A DNA stretch of 64,000 nt from Xylanibacter muris (GCF_013166605.1 NZ_JABKKF010000003.1:62001-126000); one strand, 5' to 3'; numbered from the stretch's first letter, positions 16,879-25,801 are shown. Notes: generated by a model from the letters alone, not told the origin. Translations and numbers: made by a program.

Positions 16879-18180
16879 ATGGAGAAGATGAATAATAATA
16901 CTTACAGGGCAAGGATTGCCGACAAGTTACTCGCAGAGAAACTGGACACTATGGGCGCGGTACTTATAGAAGGAGCCAAATGGTGCGGCAAAACCACGAC
17001 GGCGGAACAGGCGGCAAACAGCGTGCTTTATCTGGCAGACACGGATACGTTCCGTCAGAATATGGAGATGATTGACCTGCATCCGCGGATGTTGCTCGCC
17101 AGAGAGGCTCCTATGCTTATCGACGAATGGCAGGAGGCTCCGAAACTGTGGGATGCTGTTCGCTTCGAAGTGGATCACAGGGGCAAAGAGGGTCAATTCA
17201 TCCTGACGGGTTCGGCAGCTCCGAGCAAAGAAAAACTCGAAGAGATCCATCATACCGGAACGGGGCGGTTCTCGTGGCTGAAGATGCGCCCGATGAGCCT
17301 GTTTGAGTCCGGAGAATCCGAAGGTACGGTCAGTTTTGCCGAGTTGTTTGCAGGGAATACAGATTTTGCCTTGAAAGCCCCCGATCATCAATTGGGCGAC
17401 ATTGCCTTTATGATGTGTCGCGGCGGTTGGCCGGGAGCGCTTCGGCGAAAATCCGCGGCAGCAGCGCAGCTTGTAGCGACGGAATACTATCAGGCCGTAA
17501 CGCATACGGATATATCGAAAGTGGACGGGGTCGCGAAAAACCCCGAACGAGTGAAGCGTCTTATGCGCTCCTATGCCCGTCATCAGGGTTCGCAGGCTTC
17601 GCTTACGACTATTGCCGGTGATATTTCCACAAACGAGGTGGAGCGGTTATCGGAAAATACAATCTCGGAGTATCTCATGGCGTTGAAGAAGATATTCGTG
17701 GTGGAGGATGCCGTGGCGTGGAATCCCAATCTGCGCTCGAAAACGGCTATCCGCAGCAGCGACACCCGTTATTTCGTCGATCCGTCGATAGCCGTGGCAG
17801 CATTGGAAATGGGACCCGACGATTTGATCGGCGACTTGAATACCATGGGGCTGCTTTTCGAGACGATGGCCGTGCGCGACTTGCGCTGTTATGCCGATGC
17901 CCTCGCCGGAACCATGTATCATTACCGGGACAAAAGCGGTCTGGAGTGCGATGCTGTAATGCACTTGCGTGGCGGTCGCTATGGATTGATAGAGGTAAAA
18001 CTGGGAGGCAGCACGGGCATCGAAGAGGGAGCTATGACGCTGAAAGCGTTGGCAGAGAAGATTGATACCGACAAGATGAAAAGTCCTTCGTTCCTTATGG
18101 TTCTTACCGCAGTCGGTCAGTTCTCCTACACGCGCAAGGATGGAGTGTTGGTTGTACCTATCGGCTGTCTGAAGCCATAG
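16879..18180 (+). CDS. AAA ATPase with DUF4143 domain
   Basis: A 433-residue protein. The N-terminal P-loop reads GAKWCGKTTT (about residues 32-41), and APMLIDEWQEAP is the Walker B region. ILTGSAAPS gives the sensor-type strand of the AAA_14 group. The C-terminal half (DUF4143) ends with SGLECDAVMHLRGGRYGLIEVK, which resembles the D-x(n)-E-x-K core of PD-(D/E)XK nuclease folds. These ATPases are widespread in bacteria and archaea, often on mobile DNA, but their function is not settled. It is the only plus-strand gene inside the mobilizable element, with its own promoter and upstream iterons, so it looks like cargo. Confidence 0.85.
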   Translation: MEKMNNNTYRARIADKLLAEKLDTMGAVLIEGAKWCGKTTTAEQAANSVLYLADTDTFRQNMEMIDLHPRMLLAREAPMLIDEWQEAPKLWDAVRFEVDHRGKEGQFILTGSAAPSKEKLEEIHHTGTGRFSWLKMRPMSLFESGESEGTVSFAELFAGNTDFALKAPDHQLGDIAFMMCRGGWPGALRRKSAAAAQLVATEYYQAVTHTDISKVDGVAKNPERVKRLMRSYARHQGSQASLTTIAGDISTNEVERLSENTISEYLMALKKIFVVEDAVAWNPNLRSKTAIRSSDTRYFVDPSIAVAALEMGPDDLIGDLNTMGLLFETMAVRDLRCYADALAGTMYHYRDKSGLECDAVMHLRGGRYGLIEVKLGGSTGIEEGAMTLKALAEKIDTDKMKSPSFLMVLTAVGQFSYTRKDGVLVVPIGCLKP

Positions 18181-18192
18181 TGCGGAAAGGGG

Positions 18193-18852
18193 CTACCCCT
18201 GTACGCTTTTCAGCCAGCGGCGGTAAGCGTCTGTACCGCAGATTTCCCCGTCGGCTTCAGCGGTTCTCCTGAACAGGTCTATGATGATGTCCTCTTTCTC
18301 CATCTTGGAGCCACGGCGGTCTTTTGCACCCAACAACTGCCGGAGATTGGGCAGATGCCAGTAGTTGCCGAATGTTCTCCATTGGTAGGATATGTTGCAG
18401 ATTGCCGCGATGCTGTCTGCAATGAAGGCCATCTGCGTGGCATTGCATCCCTTGCATGGGCGGTATTCCCCGTCCAGAAACCCTTCCCGGCGTAAGGCAT
18501 CCAGCAAAGCGAGGGTTTTCCAGCCTTTCAATGCGTCGGGAAAGTCCGGCGGCAAAACGTTCGGTTGCCCTATAGTGCTTGTATCTATGGTTGTTGCCCT
18601 ACGTATTCCGACCGCAGGCGTGTTGTTTCGGTTGTGTCTTGAAAACCATTTCTCAATCTGCTGCCGATATTCCATATAGACGGCTATCGGCACGACAAAC
18701 ACAACAAGCGTAACCACGACAAAGAGGATGACGGTAATCGCATTCGTTTCCACTCGGGAAACGACGATACATCCGGCCAGCACCGATACAAGCAGCCATA
18801 CCGTACCCGGTAGCAGGATATTCATCTTGAAATCTTCGGGCAATTTTTTCAT
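18193..18852 (-). CDS. Membrane protein of unknown function next to integrase
   Basis: A 219-residue protein started at the ATG at 18852, 4 bases after the upstream integrase gene ends. Two hydrophobic segments near the N-terminus (LLPGTVWLLVSVLAGCIVV and ITVILFVVVTLVVFVVPIAV) predict a membrane anchor. The rest is soluble and contains CKGCNAT, then a segment resembling a winged helix (MEKEDIIIDLFRRTAE). I do not recognise the family. Being the last gene of the integrase run, it may be an element-specific accessory protein. Confidence 0.6.
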   Translation of the reverse strand: MKKLPEDFKMNILLPGTVWLLVSVLAGCIVVSRVETNAITVILFVVVTLVVFVVPIAVYMEYRQQIEKWFSRHNRNNTPAVGIRRATTIDTSTIGQPNVLPPDFPDALKGWKTLALLDALRREGFLDGEYRPCKGCNATQMAFIADSIAAICNISYQWRTFGNYWHLPNLRQLLGAKDRRGSKMEKEDIIIDLFRRTAEADGEICGTDAYRRWLKSVQG

Positions 18853-18856
18853 GGGA

Positions 18857-20020
18857 TCAGGTATTTGCAAATTCGGCGTCGATCAGTCCGATAGCGTCGT
18901 CTTTTTTCTTATTGATGATTTTCGCGTATATCTGCGTGGTCTTCACGTCCGTGTGACCGAGCAGTTTGCAAACTGTATAAAGGTCTGCGCCGAGTGTCAG
19001 CATCATCGTGGCGAACGTGTGGCGACTCACGTGATAGGTTACGTGCTTGGTAATGCCCGCCTCCTTTACCCACGGTTTTATCTGCACGTTGCAGGTATCC
19101 TCGCACGGCAGGGTGGCGAATACCGGATCCTCCTCGGCTGCTCCGTCCCGTTCCGGCATCCATTTCCTCGCCTGCATCGAAAGGGGCAGGTATAACGGTT
19201 GCCGTGTCTTCTGCATGACGATACTGATATGCCATTGTTCGCCCGTGCAGTCCACGTTCTTCCATTTCAATGCCAATACATCGCTGATACGCAGTCCGCA
19301 ATAGCAGGAGAACAGAAATGCGCTTTTGATGTCTTCCCGTCTGCACGGGGTGGCGATAAGCGTCTTTACCTCGTCGATAGTCAGAAACTCACGTTTGCTC
19401 TCCGGCATCTTGATTTTCTCGTCCGTATTCAGTTTGTTTATGGGGTTCTCGCCGATAATGTCTTCGCGCACCGCTGCATTCAGCGCACCACGGAAACAGC
19501 CGAAATAGGAAACGCAGGTAAATTGAGATAGTTTCTTTCCGCTTGCACCGACATAGGTATTACGCAGAAAGTCTATGAAAGCGAGGCAGAAATCACGGTT
19601 TATATCCCGCATGACGGCCTTTTCGTCGAACGCACGAAGGATGTTTGTCGTATTGCCGATGAGCTTGCCGCTGCCCCGCACGCCTTTCTTCTCCTGGCTC
19701 TCCCTGTAGGTCTGCATCCAGTCAAGCAGCAGCATCTTGGAACGCTGGGAGGTGTTTTTCAATCCCGCCACGCTGTTGGTCAGTTCGATGATGCGCTGCG
19801 ACTTGATAGTGTTTACAGCCGCCATCGTCGCCTTATTCTGCGTTTTGGCCGCCGCATTCGTTTCGGGGATAAGGTAAAGTTTCAAAAATTCGTACTGGCG
19901 CTTGCCGTCCCTGTAAATGTCGAGATAGACGGACTGGCTGCCGTCGCTGAGCGTCTTGTAACGGATGCGCACGGGCTCCTTGACTTTGGGCTGTTTGGGT
20001 ATCTTTATTATTCTTGCCAT
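18857..20020 (-). CDS. Tyrosine recombinase/integrase (downstream copy)
   Basis: A 387-residue tyrosine recombinase, started at the ATG at 20020. The N-terminal part has the arm-type domain common in Bacteroides integrases (VYLDIYRDGKRQYEFLKLYL). The SAM-like core-binding domain follows. The catalytic domain shows YCGLRISDVLALKW (Arg), YHVSRHTFATMM (HxxR) and LLGHTDVKTTQIYAKI (His and Tyr nucleophile). It lies 29 bases after a second, related integrase on the same strand. Both are clearly homologous but diverged throughout, so this is an old pair and not a recent copy. Confidence 0.9.
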   Translation of the reverse strand: MARIIKIPKQPKVKEPVRIRYKTLSDGSQSVYLDIYRDGKRQYEFLKLYLIPETNAAAKTQNKATMAAVNTIKSQRIIELTNSVAGLKNTSQRSKMLLLDWMQTYRESQEKKGVRGSGKLIGNTTNILRAFDEKAVMRDINRDFCLAFIDFLRNTYVGASGKKLSQFTCVSYFGCFRGALNAAVREDIIGENPINKLNTDEKIKMPESKREFLTIDEVKTLIATPCRREDIKSAFLFSCYCGLRISDVLALKWKNVDCTGEQWHISIVMQKTRQPLYLPLSMQARKWMPERDGAAEEDPVFATLPCEDTCNVQIKPWVKEAGITKHVTYHVSRHTFATMMLTLGADLYTVCKLLGHTDVKTTQIYAKIINKKKDDAIGLIDAEFANT

Positions 20021-20049
20021 AATCGGGTACGTATATAAAAGTGTTGTCA

Positions 20050-21210
20050 TCAATCGAATGCCTTGTCGGCGAGGTTTACCGCCTCGTCTTTCCGCCGGTT
20101 GATGATTTCGGCGTAAATCTGCGTGTTCTTGATTTGCGAATGTCCCAACAACTTGGAGACGGTATAAAGGTCTGCCCCCAGCGTCAGCAACATCGTTGCG
20201 AACGTGTGCCTGCTGGTGTGGTAGGTTACCGCTTTGGTTATCCCTGCCTTTGCCGTCCACATTTTCAGGTGGGCGTTGATATGGCTATCTCTCGGCAGCT
20301 CTCCAAAGACAAGACTATCTGCATCTGCGCTATTCCGCTTCGGTAGCCATCGGCGAGCTTGCACGCCCAACGGGATATGCACGGGTTTTTCGCTCTTGTT
20401 CATCAAGACCGACAGCATCCATTTGTCCCCGTCCTTCGCAATGTCTCTCCATTTCAGTTTTCTCACATCGCCCAGACGCAGGCCGCAGTTGCAGGCGAAA
20501 AGATAAGCCTGTTTGATGTCCTCCCGTTTGCAGGGTGTCGCTACAAGGGCTTTTACTTCGTCGATAGTCAGGTATTCTCTTTTCCCTTTGCTCGTCTTTG
20601 CCCGCTCGTGACGCGACAGTCTGTCCATCGGGTTGAACGGTATAAGCCCCTCGCGGACGGCGGCATTGAGTGCCGTAACCAAAGTGCATTGGCGGTTGAA
20701 TACGGTTTTGGATTTGAGTTGCCGACCGTCTGCTGTCTTATAGCCTGTTTTCAGGTATTCCATGAACGACAGGCAGAAATCTTTGTCCACCGCCTTGAGT
20801 TGTATACCACCGTTACCCATAGCAGCGAAGATGTTAAGAAGCCGGTCTATCGCATAAAGGTCTTTCACGCCCCGGCTCCGCTGTATTTCCTTGAACCGTA
20901 CGAGCCATTCCGACAGGGTAAAGTCGTTTTGCGATATATTATCCTGCGTAAGCCGTTTGTTGGAGGGCGGCAGTTTCTTCAACTCGCGCAGTCGGACTTT
21001 AAGGGCGGCTTCGGCTTTGCGCATGGCGGTTGCATTCAGACGCGCGGTCTTGTCGTCCGTTTCCGGCACAAGATAGAGTTTCAGGTACTCGTAACTGCGG
21101 CGACCGTCGTGATAACAATCCAGATAAATGGATTGATACCCGTTCTTCATCGCCTTGAACCTGATCTTGATAGGCGATTTTTGCGTATCTTTGCTTCCGT
21201 TGTCTGCCAT
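20050..21210 (-). CDS. Tyrosine recombinase/integrase (upstream copy)
   Basis: A 386-residue tyrosine recombinase, started at the ATG at 21210, just after a TATATTTG box. The layout is the same as in its neighbour: arm-binding region (IYLDCYHDGRRSYEYLKLYL), core-binding domain, then CNCGLRLGDVRKLKW, YHTSRHTFATML and LLGHSQIKNTQIYAEI with all key Arg, His and Tyr residues visible. Tandem integrases occur on several Bacteroides mobile elements, where both can be needed for integration or excision. It is the first gene of the minus-strand run and lies at the right side of the element. Confidence 0.9.
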   Translation of the reverse strand: MADNGSKDTQKSPIKIRFKAMKNGYQSIYLDCYHDGRRSYEYLKLYLVPETDDKTARLNATAMRKAEAALKVRLRELKKLPPSNKRLTQDNISQNDFTLSEWLVRFKEIQRSRGVKDLYAIDRLLNIFAAMGNGGIQLKAVDKDFCLSFMEYLKTGYKTADGRQLKSKTVFNRQCTLVTALNAAVREGLIPFNPMDRLSRHERAKTSKGKREYLTIDEVKALVATPCKREDIKQAYLFACNCGLRLGDVRKLKWRDIAKDGDKWMLSVLMNKSEKPVHIPLGVQARRWLPKRNSADADSLVFGELPRDSHINAHLKMWTAKAGITKAVTYHTSRHTFATMLLTLGADLYTVSKLLGHSQIKNTQIYAEIINRRKDEAVNLADKAFD

Positions 21211-21238
21211 GCTGAAACTTCGAGTTGTTATCACACCG

Positions 21239-21246
21239 CAAATATA
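21239..21246 (-). promoter_or_regulatory. -7 box of the integrase operon
   Basis: On the minus strand TATATTTG matches TAnnTTTG, 29 bases before the integrase ATG at 21210. A TTTG lies about 23 bases further upstream, close to the usual -33 spacing. Confidence 0.6.
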
Positions 21247-21784
21247 GTTTGTTTTCCCGAAACAAGAAACAAAAACGGGTAACAAAAATACGTCTGAAAT
21301 GAGATTTTCCAAGAATTGAAAGGAATTAGCCAAAAATCATAACTACCTAAAAACAAGAAATATATTTGCACTTGTTTAGCTCTTCTTTTCATTTGTATCT
21401 ATATATCGGAAATTAGGCTCCCCCGAAAAGAATTTCGTGGACAACAGACATACCTATTTATTTTCCGTGAATGGCAAAGTTCTTATATCGAAATAGGAAT
21501 ATAATATTCTCCATTATACAATTTTGTTCCTTTTTTAGAATCATCAGGTAGCATTTATTTGTCGTGAACTATCTCACTACTTTTACTCGTCAAATTACGC
21601 AGATAAAGTAGTAGCCTAAAGCAATAAACAAACATTGAGTTATTACCTTATTTTTGAATTATACAAAAGAAAAGGTAGAAACTCAACGGACAAAATTGGC
21701 TTTACAATCGTAAAAGACTTTTGGAAAAAAGACAGAAGCAAGTCAGATCTCGAAACTGGAATTCCGAGTTTCAGAAGGCATACC
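21247..21784. other. Gene-free spacer beyond the integrases
   Basis: About 540 AT-rich bases. A plus-strand TATATTTG at 21361-21368 looks like a promoter box but no gene follows it. The element end and attachment site probably lie here, but I could not find a repeat shared with the left side. No RNA gene is recognisable. Confidence 0.35.
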
Positions 21785-21821
21785 AAAGCACTATGTACGG
21801 ATTGACCAAACATAGTGCTTT
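21785..21821 (-). terminator. Hairpin terminator after the inverted gene copy
   Basis: AAAGCACTATGT (21785-21796) and ACATAGTGCTTT (21810-21821) form a perfect 12-bp stem with a 13-base loop. It is flanked by T residues on the plus strand. It lies downstream of the minus-strand pseudogene at 21846. Confidence 0.75.
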
Positions 21822-21845
21822 TCCCTTTTGCGAGAGATTCCTGCT

Positions 21846-22229
21846 TTATAGTTTCAGTTCCTTGATGACTCTTTTTATTCCGTAGGCAACCGATGTCATG
21901 TTCTTCCTGACGGCGGAAAGTGCGGATGAAAGATTGGATGCGGTAAAAAGAGGATGGATAAAGTGTGCGCATTCTGTCAGCAGCCCTTTGACGATGTGGA
22001 TGTTCATTTCGTGGCAGTTTCGGCAAACGGCACTATCGCAGTTGATGTACCGGTGACTGTTTATGAAATCGTCCACATAGCAGCTGTACCGCTTGCCATC
22101 CACAATCACATTTTGAAGATAGAGTTCTCTCGCTTCGGAGAGTAACTCGAACAGTTCTTCCGCTACATCCTGTTCGGTAGCAAAGTGGGTCTGGTGTTGC
22201 TTCTCTTCAAAAAAAGAGAAGACTTTTTA
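21846..22229 (-). pseudogene. Diverged, internally deleted inverted copy of the unknown gene
   Basis: The minus-strand frame matches the gene at 12964-13751: the shared segments include ELLSEAREL and CDSAVCRNCHEMNIH, at roughly 90 percent nucleotide identity by eye. The middle, about 130 codons, is missing: sequence equivalent to the TTSHFSFEEC region jumps directly to LSSALSAVRKN near the C-terminus. The T7 run is kept. In the long frame a TAA lies just upstream of the T7 run, and no full start region remains. It is therefore a decayed relative in opposite orientation, and not a recent duplicate. Confidence 0.7.
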
Positions 22230-22253
22230 ATCGTCGTTGAATCGGAAGCTGAT

Positions 22254-22418
22254 TCAGTGACGGGGACTCATGTTGTAGGGCGCACCCGCCGCATTGTAAC
22301 CTGCTTTCAGTTCGTCAATCAGGTCGGGAACGCATTTAACGGTGCAAATGTCGAATGTGTCGATGTCGAAGAAACAGAAAATCTTGCCTCCCGCATAAAA
22401 CGCCAGTATGGATTGCAC
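22254..22418 (-). pseudogene. Inverted fragment of an MmcQ/YjbR gene
   Basis: The minus-strand translation contains QSILAFYAGGKIFCFFDID and later YNMSPRH, matching the middle of the MmcQ gene at 12506-12844 at about 85 percent by eye. The first 30 codons and everything after SPRH are lost, a stop follows, and the unknown-gene remnant begins about 25 bases later. The gene order is the same as in the intact block, only inverted and shortened. Confidence 0.75.
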
Positions 22419-22497
22419 AACAACTTGTAAATACAAGAGCTGTCTGTTTTTTGATTTGCAAAATGAAAAACGACTATTTACAAACAGAAAACGGCTT

Positions 22498-22668
22498 GTC
22501 CTCAAACCGGGAACAGGCCGTTCGAAGACCGTCCGACTATAGCCGGAAAGGCTTCCGACTTAAGTCAGACACCTTTCCGACTTAAGTCAGACGGGTTTCC
22601 GACTTAAGTCGGAAGCTTTTAGAGTGTCCTGTTTGTGATTGGAGAACGGCCTGTTTACGGTTTGAGGA
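22498..22668. repeat. Large inverted repeat enclosing the triple palindrome
   Basis: GTCCTCAAACCG..AACAGGCCGTTC at 22498-22523 and its reverse complement at 22643-22668 match over 26 bases except two in the centre. Between them lies the three-copy palindrome array. The whole could fold into a long stem in RNA or single-stranded DNA. No gene overlaps it. Confidence 0.7.
22553..22614. repeat. Three palindromic repeats with a 22-bp period
   Basis: TTCCGACTTAAGTC(A/G)GA(C/A) occurs at 22553, 22575 and 22597. The third copy holds the perfect 16-bp palindrome TCCGACTTAAGTCGGA; the first two differ by one base in the right arm. Only 4-base spacers separate them, so this is not a CRISPR array. It looks like an array of dimeric protein-binding sites or a mobile repeat. 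Confidence 0.75.
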
Positions 22669-22770
22669 CAGGCATTAATCTCCAATATCACCGTAGATTC
22701 GGATTGAAGAAAGACATGAATATAGGATGGGGCACGGTTAATCTGCCCTATGAACGGTTGTGGACAAACA

Positions 22771-22814
22771 GATAAGGGGCACGCTGCATTGGAAATCGCA
22801 ACGTGCCCCTTATC
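22771..22814. terminator. Hairpin between accessory region and cdsA
   Basis: GATAAGGGGCACG (22771-22783) and CGTGCCCCTTATC (22802-22814) form a perfect 13-bp GC-rich stem with an 18-base loop. It lies about 90 bases downstream of the cdsA stop on the minus strand. No strong T-run follows in either direction, so function as a terminator is likely but not certain. Confidence 0.55.
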
Positions 22815-22906
22815 CGTTGTTTATATTCTACAGGAATCGTAAACGAAGCTTTACGGCATCACTCCTAAATATCCGAATCCGACAGATGCAATGCCTAACA
22901 TACACA

Positions 22907-23758
22907 TCAAAACAGTGTAAGAGTATACAGATAGATTACCGCGGCCGGAATGGCAAGCAACGAAGAGTCGAACCTGTCGAGCATTCCACCATGTCCCGGC
23001 AGGATATTGCCGCTGTCCTTTATTCCTAAAGTACGCTTGAAAAGACTTTCAACAAGGTCGCCCCAAGTGCCAAAGACAACGATTACAAGGCCGAGACCTA
23101 CCCATTCATAATGCCGGAGCTGAAGGTCGTTAATACCGTATTTATCGGCAAGATACCACACGCCGACAGCGGCAAGCATCACAAACACCGCCCCGCCTAT
23201 GGAGCCCTCCCAGCTCTTTCCCGGACTTACCCGTGGAAACAGCTTATGGCGCCCGAATAGCGAACCGCAACAATATGCACCGCTGTCATTAATCCACAGA
23301 AACACAAACACGCACAGCGGCATAAGGCAGGTATAGGCAACACTACCGTCCGGAAGCGAACGGTAAGCAAGCACATTCAGCATCGAGAACGGCAATGCCA
23401 CATACATCTGGCTCATCATGGTGTAAGCCCAGTTGTTCACCGGATCCGGATTCTTTGCATAAAGCTCCGATACAAACAGATATATGACCGTTATGAGATA
23501 TGGTATGAACACCGTTGAAGGCGTTATACCGGCATTATATCCTGTCATGGCAAGGAAGAAGTATACTCCCGCCACTGTGCAGATAAACCTGTTTATCCAC
23601 ACACCGTCACGACCGTTCACCAAACCGGCGAATTCCCAAACCGTCAGCCCTGTCGCAAGCGCAAACAAAGCTGCCATGGCTGCCGGCTCTAAAAAACAGA
23701 CAACGATGGCTGCCACAAACAGCACTCCAGTTACCGTACGTACTATAAAATTGCTCAT
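22907..23758 (-). CDS. cdsA: Phosphatidate cytidylyltransferase
   Basis: A 283-residue integral membrane enzyme that makes CDP-diacylglycerol from phosphatidic acid and CTP, feeding phospholipid synthesis. About seven to eight hydrophobic segments are spread along the protein. The family signature lies near the C-terminus: GTWGDLVESLFKR followed by KDSGNILPGHGGMLDRFDS, with the Asp residues that bind metal and substrate. SPGKSWEGSIGG in the middle is also conserved. The gene starts 12 bases after ftsH and ends an operon rsfS-ftsH-cdsA. Confidence 0.95.
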   Translation of the reverse strand: MSNFIVRTVTGVLFVAAIVVCFLEPAAMAALFALATGLTVWEFAGLVNGRDGVWINRFICTVAGVYFFLAMTGYNAGITPSTVFIPYLITVIYLFVSELYAKNPDPVNNWAYTMMSQMYVALPFSMLNVLAYRSLPDGSVAYTCLMPLCVFVFLWINDSGAYCCGSLFGRHKLFPRVSPGKSWEGSIGGAVFVMLAAVGVWYLADKYGINDLQLRHYEWVGLGLVIVVFGTWGDLVESLFKRTLGIKDSGNILPGHGGMLDRFDSSLLAIPAAVIYLYTLTLF

Positions 23759-23770
23759 ATCCGATAATTT

Positions 23771-25801
23771 TTATTTTTCTTCCGCAACATCAGAACCACC
23801 GCCATCGGGTTCACCGAGAATCTTGCCCTGCGCCTCAAGCTCTTTTGCACGGCGTTCGGCCATAGCTTCAGCCTCAGCTCTCTGCTGGGCCTCAAGAAGT
23901 TCCTCGGAACGGCTTGCCCATGGACGTTTTCCGAATATCCTCTCGACATCCTCTGCAAATATCACCTCACGCTCAATAAGAAGATTCGCAAGTTGCTCAT
24001 GGCCATCCTTATGCTCGGTAAGTATGGCCTTCGCACGGTCATACTGCTCATTTATCATCTTTATGGCCTCATCATCCATTATCTTTGCAGTTGTTTCCGA
24101 ATAAGGACGCTGGAAGTTATACTCGTTATTGTTATAGAAACAGACATTAGGAAGCACCTTGCTCATGCCCGCATAGGCAATCATACCGTATGCACTCTTG
24201 GTCACACGCTCAAGGTCATTCATTGCTCCGGTGGAAATCTTGCCTATGAACAATTCCTCGGCAGCACGCCCTCCAAGAGTGGCACACATCTCGTCAAGCA
24301 TCTCCTCCTTTGTTGTGATCGCCCTCTCTTCAGGAAGATACCAGGCAGCCCCGAGAGCTCTTCCACGCGGCACTATACTTACTTTCACCAACGGATTGGC
24401 ATGCTCGGTAAACCATGATATTGTGGCATGGCCGGCTTCATGAATGGCTATAGACCTTTTCTCGCTGGCTGTCATAATCTTCGTCTTTTTCTCCAGACCG
24501 CCTATTATGCGGTCTACAGCATCAAGGAAATCCTGTTTGCCGACACTTTGGCTGTTATGACGCGCGGCAATAAGAGCCGCCTCATTACATACATTTGCAA
24601 TATCCGCACCGGAGAATCCGGGGGTCTGACGGGCAAGGAAGTCGATATCTACAGTCTTGTCTGTCTTGACCGGCTTCAAATGCACCTTAAACACTTCCTT
24701 GCGCTCATTAAGGTCAGGCAAATCAACGTGTATCTGCCTGTCAAAACGCCCTGCCCTCAACAATGCGGAATCAAGAATATCAGCGCGGTTGGTGGCTGCA
24801 AGAATAATCACACCGCTGTTTGTTCCGAAACCGTCCATCTCTGTAAGAAGCGCATTCAACGTATTCTCACGCTCATCATTTCCACCCATCGACGGATTTT
24901 TACCACGGGCACGCCCTACAGCATCAATCTCATCAATGAAAATGATACAAGGCGACTTCTCCTTTGCCTGGCGGAACAGATCGCGGACACGACTTGCTCC
25001 CACTCCGACAAACATTTCGACAAAGTCGGAACCGCTCATGGAAAAAAACGGCACACCGGCCTCTCCTGCCACAGCCTTGGCCAACAGTGTCTTGCCTGTT
25101 CCCGGAGGACCGACAAGCAACGCACCTTTGGGAATCTTTCCTCCAAGATCGGTATACTTCTTCGGATTCTTTAAAAAATCCACGATCTCCTGCACCTCCT
25201 GCTTGGCACCGGCCTGTCCTGCGACATCCTTGAATGTGATATGAAGCTCGGTTCCTTTCTCATACATCTTGGCCTTGCTCTTTCCAACATTAAACACACC
25301 GCCGTTACCTCCGCCACCGCCCATGCGGCGCATGAAGAATATCCATATACCGACAATGATTACAAGCGGAAACAAATTCACAAGAATCATGTCGAACAAG
25401 CCGTCCTTCTTCTTGTTGTCATAACTATAGTCGCCAGTGAACTTCTTCTCCTGACGGGCTTTCTCCACAAACTGCTCCACCTTGTCGGTAGAACCGATCT
25501 GAACCGATACGGTAGGCTCCTTACCCGTCTGTTCGACACCTTTCTTGAAGACATCACGGATATGCTCCGGCTTTATATACATCGTCAAGAGATTCTGCTC
25601 CTTGTTTACCACTATTTTAGACGCATAGCCCTTCATCACCATATTCTCGAACTGGTGATACGATGTTTCCGTCTGTATGCTTGAATTCTTACCTCCTGTC
25701 GTTAAATAAAACGTAACCAAGGTAATAAGCGCAAGCACATAAATCCAGCCCATGTTAAACTTGGGCATCTTTACTTTTGGATTGTTCTTGTCGTTATCCA
25801 T
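23771..25801 (-). CDS. ftsH: ATP-dependent zinc metalloprotease FtsH
   Basis: A 676-residue membrane-bound AAA protease for quality control of membrane and regulatory proteins. Two N-terminal transmembrane segments (WIYVLALITLVTFYL and ILVNLFPLVIIVGIWIFF) flank a periplasmic domain. The AAA module has GPPGTGKT, IIFIDEIDAVGR and the second region of homology ending LRAGRFDR. The protease domain carries HEAGH, the zinc motif, in the last third. The C-terminal tail is charged and helical. It lies 6 bases after rsfS and 12 before cdsA. Confidence 0.97.
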   Translation of the reverse strand: MDNDKNNPKVKMPKFNMGWIYVLALITLVTFYLTTGGKNSSIQTETSYHQFENMVMKGYASKIVVNKEQNLLTMYIKPEHIRDVFKKGVEQTGKEPTVSVQIGSTDKVEQFVEKARQEKKFTGDYSYDNKKKDGLFDMILVNLFPLVIIVGIWIFFMRRMGGGGGNGGVFNVGKSKAKMYEKGTELHITFKDVAGQAGAKQEVQEIVDFLKNPKKYTDLGGKIPKGALLVGPPGTGKTLLAKAVAGEAGVPFFSMSGSDFVEMFVGVGASRVRDLFRQAKEKSPCIIFIDEIDAVGRARGKNPSMGGNDERENTLNALLTEMDGFGTNSGVIILAATNRADILDSALLRAGRFDRQIHVDLPDLNERKEVFKVHLKPVKTDKTVDIDFLARQTPGFSGADIANVCNEAALIAARHNSQSVGKQDFLDAVDRIIGGLEKKTKIMTASEKRSIAIHEAGHATISWFTEHANPLVKVSIVPRGRALGAAWYLPEERAITTKEEMLDEMCATLGGRAAEELFIGKISTGAMNDLERVTKSAYGMIAYAGMSKVLPNVCFYNNNEYNFQRPYSETTAKIMDDEAIKMINEQYDRAKAILTEHKDGHEQLANLLIEREVIFAEDVERIFGKRPWASRSEELLEAQQRAEAEAMAERRAKELEAQGKILGEPDGGGSDVAEEK

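Noticed and set aside
20359..21282. Long plus-strand frame (307 residues) opposite the integrase gene
   Set aside because: It lies wholly antisense to a gene with all catalytic recombinase residues, and its translation has no domain features.
21361..21368. Plus-strand TATATTTG as an operon promoter
   Set aside because: No gene, RNA or conserved feature follows on the plus strand within 400 bases.
21846..22430. Recent perfect duplication of the 12.5-13.7 kb block
   Set aside because: Identity is only about 85-90 percent with two deletions, so it is an old relative rather than a fresh copy.
22553..22614. Three regular repeats that could suggest a CRISPR array
   Set aside because: The units are palindromic and only 4 bases apart, far too short for spacers, and no cas gene is present in the window.
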